A stretch of 24,635 nt of DNA. It comes from SFHK01 sp964554795. GTDB lineage: Bacteria > Bacillota > Clostridia > Christensenellales > Aristaeellaceae. The number at the start of each line of letters is the position of its first letter. Within the stretch, counting starts at the first letter, position 1. Under the pieces are notes generated by a model. The model saw nothing but the letters and a program-made list of their open reading frames with translations, was not told the origin of the DNA and ran no database searches. The position numbers were made by a program, and so were the translations under genes. Below are positions 1 through 6,781 of the stretch, piece after piece. Location of the stretch: positions 1 to 24,635 of the forward strand of contig CAZKQB010000046.1 of the NCBI GenBank assembly GCA_964554795.1, given 5' to 3'.

Positions 1-830
1 CGCTGATGAATGACAATAGCGATTACGATGACTGGTCCGCGCACTATTTTATCGCGCAGACCTATATCGATCTATATAATTACACGGGCGAGGCGCACTA
101 TCTCGACGACGCTTATGAAGTGTTGTTGGACAATGTAAACAGCCTTGCGAATGAGCAGAAAATGCTGAATACCAAATATTTGACCGCCGTGCAGAAGGCG
201 GAAACGCCTAAGGGCGCAACCAAGGCGCAGAAGGCGGACATCAAGAAATACAACGAAATGCTGGAGAAGCAGCGCGAGACGGAGCTGCCGCCGGTGTATG
301 AGCCGCTGCTTTTGAACTGTGAGCTGCTCTTTTCACTGGAGGATGTAATGAGCCATGCGGATGCGACCACCGACAATGTGCAAAGCATACTGCATCCGGA
401 TGGAGCGGCTCTCTTCCTGACCACGCCCGTTGACGCGGCATTTGGCGGGCAAGCAGCGGAAACCGACAGCGAAGAGATGACGGTTCGCTTCAGCGGCGAG
501 AAGCTTACGGTTCCGGCCGAAGTGCTGACAATCGATTCGACCATCAAGGTGAGCGTGGAATTGCCCGACACGGATGAAACCGCGACATTCGAGGATTGGA
601 AAATTGAAAAGGTGGAGCGTGGGACGGAGGGCAACTTGGGAACCTTTGCCGCCACCTTTACGAGCGCATCGGGCGATAAGTTTGATTGGAAGCCGGGAAT
701 GAAGGTCACCATCGAAATCGGCAACGGGGATGAAGCAAGATATTTTTCCGTTCAGTATCGCTTTATAGCAACCGCGAAGAAGAAGCTGCTTATTCTAAAT
801 GATACTGGGTTTACGAGGGTGACAGAATGA
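1..830 (+). CDS. Partial protein of unknown function, TPR-like segment plus C-terminal domain (5' end outside window)
   Basis: The reading frame is open to the left edge of the window, with a Leu codon directly before the first ATG at 6, so the true start probably lies upstream and only about 275 C-terminal residues are visible. Residues 10-60 (counted from the ATG at 6) are helical and aromatic, with a pattern such as AHYFIAQTYIDLYNY that resembles a TPR-type repeat. Residues 60-95 are charged and probably coiled. The last 130 residues are rich in Thr, Val and Asp and look like a beta domain. I do not recognise a family. The gene overlaps the next one by ATGA, so the two are probably co-transcribed and functionally linked. 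A hand count of bases 241-300 gives about 55% GC, clearly above the next gene. It could be a phage cargo gene or a host gene flanking a prophage. Confidence 0.6.
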   Translation, partial: LMNDNSDYDDWSAHYFIAQTYIDLYNYTGEAHYLDDAYEVLLDNVNSLANEQKMLNTKYLTAVQKAETPKGATKAQKADIKKYNEMLEKQRETELPPVYEPLLLNCELLFSLEDVMSHADATTDNVQSILHPDGAALFLTTPVDAAFGGQAAETDSEEMTVRFSGEKLTVPAEVLTIDSTIKVSVELPDTDETATFEDWKIEKVERGTEGNLGTFAATFTSASGDKFDWKPGMKVTIEIGNGDEARYFSVQYRFIATAKKKLLILNDTGFTRVTE

Positions 831-1675
831 AACGGTTTCTGAGCGCTCTGTTGATAATCGTACTCGTGACCGGTACGATATCGGTGGGGTATGCGTATGG
901 ATTTGACAAACATAGTGCAATGTTAAATACAATTTTATTTGGATCGGAAATCGTTTCACTAACGGCTAAACAAGAGGAATTACTAAGCGACTTACAATGC
1001 GCCGTATACCTTGCATTGGATCAGTACAATGGCCACGGCGCAGATGAACTAACAAATCTCATCAAAAAATACCGTGCAGACAGATTGCCCTCAACACTTG
1101 AGGATATAAACTTCAAGGGCAACCAATATCACCGCGCCTATACACACCGCGGCTGGAACCATGTTTATGTGATTGATAAGGCGAACTGGCCGGCTCGCAA
1201 GGAAATCCTTCTCGATGTAACGGAAGAGGTGTTCGATTTTCGCTTGATTTCTGGTGATGTGCTTGGCGTGAACTTTGGATATGATGAAAAATGTGAGGCT
1301 TTTGCCGAGCTAATGTACTATGTTCATGTTTTGGGAGATTACGAAGCGCAAACAACGTGGAAAAACAACGTAATGATTCCTTTTGCGCGTCCGAATGCCA
1401 GTGAGAACAATCCAGATTTGCTCTGGGATTTGACCCACTGTCTGAAAGTTTTGTTTCAAGAACAGGAAAAAACTCGGCTATACAAAGACATGCTGGGGGA
1501 ATTAGGGAAAAACGCCAATGCTGCACGTCTGCTCGCAGGGAGTTGGGGCGGGATTAATTCTGATGAAAAGTTCAATGAACAAAAAGGGATTGTCAAGGAG
1601 TGTATCAAAATCCTAAATGAACATGTTCACAAACTTTTGAAGGAAGAGGATTTCTGGACGGACGTATTTTCCTAA
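827..1675 (+). CDS. Secreted or surface protein of unknown function, AT-rich
   Basis: The 282-residue product begins with a clear Sec signal peptide: MKR, a hydrophobic stretch to about residue 20, and a likely cleavage near GYA/YG at residues 21-24. There is no lipobox Cys. The mature protein is mainly helical and carries histidine-rich segments, YHRAYTHRGWNHVY (residues about 101-114) and YYVHVLGDYE (about 163-172). The HxxGD pattern faintly recalls zinc-dependent phospholipase C / P1-nuclease proteins, but without the rest of that signature I do not assign an enzyme activity. The start overlaps the upstream stop (ATGA) and has GAGGG a few bases upstream. Base composition is much lower in GC than the structural genes (bases 901-960 are about 28% GC by hand count), which suggests separate acquisition. 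A terminator follows. Probably a lysogenic-conversion (moron) gene, or a host gene. Confidence 0.8.
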   Translation: MKRFLSALLIIVLVTGTISVGYAYGFDKHSAMLNTILFGSEIVSLTAKQEELLSDLQCAVYLALDQYNGHGADELTNLIKKYRADRLPSTLEDINFKGNQYHRAYTHRGWNHVYVIDKANWPARKEILLDVTEEVFDFRLISGDVLGVNFGYDEKCEAFAELMYYVHVLGDYEAQTTWKNNVMIPFARPNASENNPDLLWDLTHCLKVLFQEQEKTRLYKDMLGELGKNANAARLLAGSWGGINSDEKFNEQKGIVKECIKILNEHVHKLLKEEDFWTDVFS

Positions 1676-1693
1676 ATTGCATATGCGATTATT

Positions 1694-1723
1694 CTCCGGG
1701 CAAAAGCTCGGAGTTTTTATTTT
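1694..1723 (+). terminator. Intrinsic terminator after the secreted-protein gene
   Basis: An 8-bp stem (CTCCGGGC at 1694-1701 with GCTCGGAG at 1706-1713, one G-T pair) closes on an AAAA loop and is followed by TTTTTATTTT at 1714-1723. It ends the first two-gene unit and argues against the upstream TTG at 1677 as start of the next gene, because translation from there would run through the hairpin. Confidence 0.85.
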
Positions 1724-1745
1724 GGATAGAAGGGGTAGACAGATA

Positions 1746-3002
1746 ATGGAGAACTACGAACTTATGCATCACGGAATACTCGGCATGAAGTGGAGAATCA
1801 GACGGTATCAGAATAAAGATGGTACACTGACGGAAGAAGGAAAACTGCGCTACGGAAATACCAATCTAACACGTGTCCGGGACAAATCAGAAATAAAAAC
1901 ATTGTGCAAGATGGGATTGGTGTATGAAGATGGCTATTTGACACGCAGAGGGCATCGGTTCGAGGTGACCAGAAGAAGCAAATTATCGGCAGAGGAAACA
2001 GAAAAAGAGCTAAGGGAACTCGTTAAACCTTGGGTAGGCGACCGCGTCGGAGATGAAGACAAGGACGCTTGGATGCCGAGCGTCATCGTACAAAATGAAG
2101 TTTCTTCGTTTATCTATGATACATATTATTCTGACTCCACATCTTCCGAGACTCTAAAAAAACTCCAAACGGAAATTTCAGATCTGAAGGACAAAATACC
2201 CAGTTCATATAAGGCCCCTCCGTTGGACGAGGCTGAAAAAAAGAAAATATATAAGCAGATCAACGAAAAAAATGATGAGCTGGCTTCAGTAATTTTGCAG
2301 GATCTTGGATACAAAGATACAAAAAAGGCGAGAGCATATATTAAGCCAATCGCTATTCACGACCATCTGTATGATCATTATAAAAGCTTTGAAGATTTAG
2401 AAAAATGGTTCGCTCATTCCGATTCCGATCCCTACGCTCTCGCCCACCACGGCATCAAAGGACAAAAGTGGGGAGTCCTCAGATTCAGAAACGCCGATGG
2501 AAGTCTTACTGCGTTAGGGCGTATGCGATATCGTGTCGGAGGCAAACGGGGTGCGGGAGAGACAGGCAATGGCGCAAAGGCTTCCGCTGAGCCAGGCACA
2601 GGGCAAAACAAGGGTGACACAAAAAGCCTCAAACGCACAATCACAAACGCACATACGCTGAGTGACGAAGAGCTTCGTCAGCGTGTTTCTCGGCTTGACC
2701 TGGAAAAGAGGTATTCCGAACTTGTAGCGGAACAGAAGAAAAGGGAAACGGGTACCGTGGAACGCCTTCTCAAGGAAGCCGGAACCGATTTCCTTAAACA
2801 GTCGTTTTCAAAGCTGGCAGCGAAGACGTCAAGTCGCCTCTTTGATACCAAGAAAGAACGATTTGAAATCGACGAATATCGCAATGCGGACTTAAGTAAA
2901 TTGGATCTTGATACGCTGACAAAGATTAAGAGCTGGTACGAAACTGCGCAAGCCGCTGAGAGGCGCAGGCGAGACTATGAGCAACTGCACGAAAGGGACT
3001 GA
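1746..3002 (+). CDS. Phage protein with two HHGIKGMKWG-type motifs and a helical C-terminal domain
   Basis: I start this 418-residue protein at ATG 1746, with AAGGGG at 1730-1735 and after the terminator; the frame opens earlier at a TTG (1677) with no ribosome binding site. Motif copy 1 is HHGILGMKWRIRRYQ at residues 8-22, followed by NKDGTLTEEGKLRY. Copy 2 is HHGIKGQKWGVLRFR at 234-248, followed by NADGSLTALGRMRY. Between them is an AT-rich charged region (about 36-225) that I do not recognise, with a possible degenerate echo of the motif tail (EDGYLTRRGHRF). After copy 2 comes a Gly/Lys linker and a helical domain beginning LSDEELRQRVSRLDLEKRY (about 304-322). From memory, proteins made of this motif plus an LSDEELRxR helical domain occur near packaging and head genes of gut Firmicute phages, function unknown. 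The gene sits where a small terminase subunit often lies, but shows no resemblance to one. A virion-associated role is inference. Confidence 0.88.
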   Translation: MENYELMHHGILGMKWRIRRYQNKDGTLTEEGKLRYGNTNLTRVRDKSEIKTLCKMGLVYEDGYLTRRGHRFEVTRRSKLSAEETEKELRELVKPWVGDRVGDEDKDAWMPSVIVQNEVSSFIYDTYYSDSTSSETLKKLQTEISDLKDKIPSSYKAPPLDEAEKKKIYKQINEKNDELASVILQDLGYKDTKKARAYIKPIAIHDHLYDHYKSFEDLEKWFAHSDSDPYALAHHGIKGQKWGVLRFRNADGSLTALGRMRYRVGGKRGAGETGNGAKASAEPGTGQNKGDTKSLKRTITNAHTLSDEELRQRVSRLDLEKRYSELVAEQKKRETGTVERLLKEAGTDFLKQSFSKLAAKTSSRLFDTKKERFEIDEYRNADLSKLDLDTLTKIKSWYETAQAAERRRRDYEQLHERD

Positions 3003-3008
3003 TCTCGC

Positions 3009-4754
3009 ATGCTTTCCAATACTGCCATTCCCAAGTATTACGGGGCTTTTCGCGAGGAGGTTCGGGCTGGGAGAGTTCCCGTTTGCGAGGAAATCGATTT
3101 GCAGATGCACCGGATTGACGCGAAGATTGAAGACCCGGCGCTCTGGTATGATGACGCTGCGGTCGATGGGTTTATTGCCTACTGTGAGGGAGAGCTTACG
3201 TTGACGGATGGCTCCGATCTCCATTTGCTCGACAGCTTCAAGCTATGGGCCGAGGATATTTTCGGCTGGTATTACTTTATCGATCAAGTCGTCCCCGTGC
3301 CCAATGAGGACGGCACCCGAATGCACTACGAGCACAGGCAGGTCAAGAAGCGACTATGCAATAAGCAGTACCTTGTCGTCTCTCGCGGCGCCGCGAAGAC
3401 CATGTACGCCAGTTGTATTCAGAGCTATTTTCTGGTAATGGACACCAGCACGACGCATCAGATTGCCACGGCTTTTACGATGCGGCAGGCGGACGAGACC
3501 CTATCGCCCATTCGCACGGCCATCACCCGAGCACGTGGACCGCTGTATCAATTTTTGACTGAAGGAAGCATAAGGAATACATCCGGAAGCAAAGCCGAGC
3601 GTGTGAAGTTGGCCAGCACCAAGAAAGGAATTGAGAACTTCATCACAAACAGCCGAATTGAAACCGTGCCAATGAGCATCGACAAGCTGCAAAGCATGCG
3701 AACGAAGGTGGCCACCGTAGACGAGTGGCTTTCATGCGACATTCGCGAGGACGTTGTCGGAGCCATTGAGCAGGGTTCTTCGAAGATTGACGATTATCTG
3801 ATTGTTGCCATCAGCTCCGAGGGAACCGTTCGAAATGCGATTGGAGACACAATCAAAATGAAGCTGGCGAGGATTCTTCGCGGCGAGATCAATGCCCCAT
3901 GGATCAGCATATGGCACTACAAGTTAGATTCGGAGGAGGAAATCGGCGACCCGCGAATGTGGGTTAAAGCCAATCCGAACCTTGGACAGACCGTAAGCTA
4001 TCAGACCTATCAGCGAGACGTAGAAACCATGGAGAAGTCTCCCTCTGAAAAGAATGATATCATCGCCAAGCGCTTCGGCATTCCCGCAGAAGGGTGCACA
4101 TATTTCTTCTCTTACGAGGAAACGCTGCCGCACCCGCGGCGAAACTACTGGCGGATGCCATGTGCTATGGGAATTGACCTTTCGAGGGGCGATGACTTCT
4201 GTGCGTTCACATTTCTGTTTCCGCTTTCTGACGGCAGCTTCGGCGTGAAAACCCGAAACTATATTTCATCACTGACATTTGATCGGCTTCCAGCAGCCAT
4301 GCATGTGAAATACGAGGAGTTCATTGCCGAGGGCAGTCTATCCGTTATGGACGGCACCGTTCTCGACATGATGGCCGTGTATGACGATCTGGACGCGTTT
4401 ATCACGGAAGCGGAATACGATGTTCGCTGCATTGGGTACGATCCGTACAACGCGAAGGAGTTCATCGCGCGCTGGGAAAGCGAAAACGGGCCGTTCGGTA
4501 TCGAAAAGGTGATACAAGGGAGCAAGACGGAGTCCGTTCCTTTGGGAGAGCTGAAAAAGCTGTCTGAGGAGCGGATTCTTTTATTCGATGAGGCGATTAT
4601 GGCCTTTACCATGGGACACTGCATGGCCGCACAGGACACTAATGGCAACCGCAAGCTGATAAAAAAGCGACACGAAGAAAAGATCGACGCTGTGGCTGCC
4701 ATGATGGATGCTTATATCGCCTACAAACTCAACCGGGAGGCCTTCGAATCGTGA
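3009..4754 (+). CDS. terL: Terminase large subunit (DNA-packaging ATPase/nuclease)
   Basis: The 581-residue protein powers DNA translocation into the procapsid and cuts the concatemer. The ATPase half shows a Walker A-like loop SRGAAKT at residues 125-131, a Walker B with acidic pair in KVATVDEWLS (D238, E239) and a coupling motif IVAISSEGT at 265-273. The nuclease half has the three expected acidic positions: D390 in MGIDLSRGDD, D478 in IGYDPYN, and D560 in HEEKIDAVAAMMDA. Length and order fit the HK97-like (Terminase_1) group. The start has AAAGGG at 2992-2997; the stop overlaps the next gene by GTGA. No small terminase subunit is recognisable in the window; it may lie upstream or be too divergent. 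The identification is very secure. Confidence 0.98.
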   Translation: MLSNTAIPKYYGAFREEVRAGRVPVCEEIDLQMHRIDAKIEDPALWYDDAAVDGFIAYCEGELTLTDGSDLHLLDSFKLWAEDIFGWYYFIDQVVPVPNEDGTRMHYEHRQVKKRLCNKQYLVVSRGAAKTMYASCIQSYFLVMDTSTTHQIATAFTMRQADETLSPIRTAITRARGPLYQFLTEGSIRNTSGSKAERVKLASTKKGIENFITNSRIETVPMSIDKLQSMRTKVATVDEWLSCDIREDVVGAIEQGSSKIDDYLIVAISSEGTVRNAIGDTIKMKLARILRGEINAPWISIWHYKLDSEEEIGDPRMWVKANPNLGQTVSYQTYQRDVETMEKSPSEKNDIIAKRFGIPAEGCTYFFSYEETLPHPRRNYWRMPCAMGIDLSRGDDFCAFTFLFPLSDGSFGVKTRNYISSLTFDRLPAAMHVKYEEFIAEGSLSVMDGTVLDMMAVYDDLDAFITEAEYDVRCIGYDPYNAKEFIARWESENGPFGIEKVIQGSKTESVPLGELKKLSEERILLFDEAIMAFTMGHCMAAQDTNGNRKLIKKRHEEKIDAVAAMMDAYIAYKLNREAFES

Positions 4755-5242
4755 TACAAGATAATCGTTACCTCGGTGAAATCTTTCACTACGGTGTTAA
4801 GGGTATGAAGTGGGGCGTTCTGCGCTCGCCCGAGCAGCTGGGACATGTGACTGGCGGCAAACAAGGGGTTGAAAAATCCGACCAAAGTGGTACAATAGAA
4901 GAAGCGAGCTATCGAAGTCCAAAGGGGTTCGTGGTCGATAGAAGCAAAATAACAGAGTTTTGTCTGAGGGCCGGAGCAAAGCACTCCGATCAATTTTTTC
5001 ATCTCGGATACAAGGAGGAGGATTCTGCGCGACTGCTTCACGACATTGAAGAAGGATACGACAGCAACTTAAAAACGCTACTCGAAACATACAGTTCTGG
5101 CGTGAGCAAATACAGCATCCCCATGGAACTCGGCGTAACACACAAGCGATGGTTCCGCACAGTCTGGACGGATGACGGACCAGACGGAACCGATCGTCTC
5201 ATTACGGCCTACATCGATCGACGATTGAAAAGGAAGGATTAA
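4751..5242 (+). CDS. HGIKGMKWG-motif protein fused to a DUF6883-like (putative toxin) domain
   Basis: This 163-residue protein starts at a GTG that overlaps the terL stop (GTGA). Residues 13-22 read HYGVKGMKWG, followed by VLRSPEQLG, a third copy of the motif seen twice in the gene before terL. After a variable linker (about 32-58), residues about 60-158 form one domain: FVVDRSKITEFCLRAGAKH, FFHLGYKEEDSARLLHDIE, KYSIPMELGV, RTVWTDDG and DRLITAYID. From memory this order (K-I-x-x-(F/Y)-L, a G-Y/F helix, an I-x-M-x-(L/I)-G strand, then R-T-x-W and R-L-(I/V)-T-x-Y) matches DUF6883, a small domain found at the C-termini of polymorphic toxins and next to DUF4926 genes. I could not run a profile search. 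There is no signal peptide. The next gene begins 1 base later. A phage-carried toxin or toxin-like effector, perhaps packaged in the virion, is inference. Confidence 0.8.
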   Translation: MIQDNRYLGEIFHYGVKGMKWGVLRSPEQLGHVTGGKQGVEKSDQSGTIEEASYRSPKGFVVDRSKITEFCLRAGAKHSDQFFHLGYKEEDSARLLHDIEEGYDSNLKTLLETYSSGVSKYSIPMELGVTHKRWFRTVWTDDGPDGTDRLITAYIDRRLKRKD

Positions 5243-5243
5243 T

Positions 5244-5447
5244 ATGGAATTCGAATTGTATGAGCATGTTCGAATCAAGGAGAAGAACCTGCCCGGTACA
5301 ATCATCGACACCTGCATTGGCAGATACGACGGAAAGCTCTACTACATCGTAGAAAGCGACATTGAAGGATATACGGATGACTCGGACGCTTATCAGGGCG
5401 AATGGCCAATCTATGATTGCACTGCTGAGCAGCTGGAGAAAATCTGA
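5244..5447 (+). CDS. Small DUF4926-like protein, putative immunity/antitoxin partner
   Basis: The 67-residue acidic product has a good ribosome binding site (AAGGAAGG about 6 bases upstream) and starts 1 base after the stop of the motif-bearing gene. The pattern ELYEHVRIKEKNLPGTIIDT, then YYIVESD, then PIYDCTAEQLEKI, is that of a small SH3-like barrel with an N-terminal xxVRxKE strand, a glycine turn and a C-terminal D/T-x-x-Q-L-E element. From memory this resembles DUF4926, often encoded beside DUF6883 genes in toxin-antitoxin-like pairs. The tight coupling and a terminator directly downstream support a two-gene cassette. Immunity function is inferred from family resemblance and context only. 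It could also be an unrelated small phage protein. Confidence 0.75.
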   Translation: MEFELYEHVRIKEKNLPGTIIDTCIGRYDGKLYYIVESDIEGYTDDSDAYQGEWPIYDCTAEQLEKI

Positions 5448-5461
5448 TATTTTCCCACACG

Positions 5462-5498
5462 AAAGACTGCGGATTTCGCCCGCGGTCTTTTTTTTTTT
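5462..5498 (+). terminator. Strong intrinsic terminator between the toxin-like cassette and the portal gene
   Basis: AAAGACTGCGG at 5462-5472 pairs with CCGCGGTCTTT at 5480-5490 (11 pairs, one T-G), around a 7-base loop, and runs into an uninterrupted T tract ending at 5498. This is a textbook intrinsic terminator, yet the portal gene follows at 5540 with no promoter that I can see. Confidence 0.9.
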
Positions 5499-5539
5499 GT
5501 ATGCCCATTTCAAATCGAGAGACAGGAGGAGGCTTACCT

Positions 5540-6781
5540 ATGGGACTGATGGACAGGCTTAAGCATGCCTGGAATATTTTCAAGAACAAGGATCCGACCA
5601 GCAGTCGATACGATATCGGCCCATCGTACGGGTATCGTCCAGATCGAATGCGATTCAGCCGCGGGAATGAACGATCGATCGTGACATCCGTATACAATCG
5701 AATTGCTATGGATGTCGCATCGGTAAACATTCAACATGTGCGGTTGGATGAGAATGGTCGGTTTACCGAGGTCATCCAATCGGGGCTCAATAATTGTTTG
5801 ACCATTGAAGCCAATATCGACCAAAGCGGACGCGCGTTTGTGCAGGACATTGTAATGAGCATGTTTGACGAGGGCTGCGTCGCCATTCTGCCCATCGATA
5901 CGGATGACGAGCCGAAAGACTCGGGGAACTTCAAAATCTACACAATGCGCACCGCGCGAGTTCTTGACTGGTATCCGGAGCATGTTCGCGTGGAGGCATA
6001 CTGCCAGGAGGAGGGGCGGCGACGCGAGGTAATTGTGCCCAAACGGACAGTCGCAATCGTCGAAAACCCTCTGTATTCGGTAATCAACGAGCCGAATTCC
6101 ACTATGCAGAGGCTTGTTCGAAAGCTGAATCTTCTGGATGCAATCGACGAACAGAACAGCAGCGGAAAGCTGGATTTGATTATTCAGCTTCCTTACATCA
6201 TTAAGACGGAGGCTCGAAGAGAGCAAGCCGAGCGCAGACGGAAGGACATCGAGACGCAGCTTGCCGAGGGAAAGTACGGAATCGCGTATACAGATGGTAC
6301 AGAACGAATCACGCAGTTAAATCGTCCTGTCGAGAATACGCTGATGGGGCAGATTCAGTATCTTACAACCATGCTGTACAGCCAGTTAGGGATTACACAA
6401 GCCGTTCTGGATGGTTCTGCAGACGACAAAACCATGCTGAACTACTATAATCGCACGATTGAGCCGATTCTAAGTGCAATTACGGATGCAATGCGAAGGA
6501 CATTCCTGACGGCAACTGCCCGGGCGCAACGCCAAACCATTGCATTCTTCCGAGACCCGTTCAAGCTGGTTCCCGTTAACGACATCGCAGAGATTGCGGA
6601 CAAATTCACACGAAACGAAATCATGACATCGAACGAGATTCGCCAGATAATCGGCATGAGGCCAAGCGGCGATCCCAACGCAGATGTGCTGCGAAACAAA
6701 AATCTGAGTGCTTCCAAGGAGGATACCCTGCCGGTTACTCCGGTCGAAGCGCAGGAGGAGGATTCAAGTCAAAATGGCTAA
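5540..6781 (+). CDS. Portal protein (HK97-type)
   Basis: The 413-residue protein forms the ring at the capsid vertex through which DNA enters and leaves. I choose ATG 5540 because AGGAGGAGG lies at 5525-5533; the earlier in-frame ATG at 5501 abuts the terminator T tract and lacks a ribosome binding site. The N-terminus (MGLMDRLKHAWNIFKNK) and the early SIVTSVYNRIAMDVASVNI segment (about residues 46-64) are typical of this family. The QLGITQAVLDGSADDKTML segment (about 280-298), followed by NYYNRTIEPILSAI, is the conserved stem and crown region. The C-terminus is acidic and overlaps the protease-capsid gene by 8 bases. Position after terminase and before protease is standard. Confidence 0.96.
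   Translation: MGLMDRLKHAWNIFKNKDPTSSRYDIGPSYGYRPDRMRFSRGNERSIVTSVYNRIAMDVASVNIQHVRLDENGRFTEVIQSGLNNCLTIEANIDQSGRAFVQDIVMSMFDEGCVAILPIDTDDEPKDSGNFKIYTMRTARVLDWYPEHVRVEAYCQEEGRRREVIVPKRTVAIVENPLYSVINEPNSTMQRLVRKLNLLDAIDEQNSSGKLDLIIQLPYIIKTEARREQAERRRKDIETQLAEGKYGIAYTDGTERITQLNRPVENTLMGQIQYLTTMLYSQLGITQAVLDGSADDKTMLNYYNRTIEPILSAITDAMRRTFLTATARAQRQTIAFFRDPFKLVPVNDIAEIADKFTRNEIMTSNEIRQIIGMRPSGDPNADVLRNKNLSASKEDTLPVTPVEAQEEDSSQNG

Noticed and set aside
1677..1745. Longer N-terminus of the motif protein from TTG 1677
   Set aside because: It would be translated through a strong terminator hairpin and has no ribosome binding site; ATG 1746 has AAGGGG at good spacing.
1719..1747. Promoter with GATAAT at 1742-1747 before the motif protein
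   Set aside because: The -35 position reads ATTTTG, a poor match, and transcription would begin after the start codon.
1746..3002. Small terminase subunit encoded by the gene before terL
   Set aside because: Position fits, but the protein shows no helix-turn-helix DNA-binding start or TerS-like pattern; its motifs match another phage protein type.
5501..5539. Portal start at ATG 5501
   Set aside because: It abuts the T tract of a terminator and lacks a ribosome binding site, whereas ATG 5540 has AGGAGGAGG.
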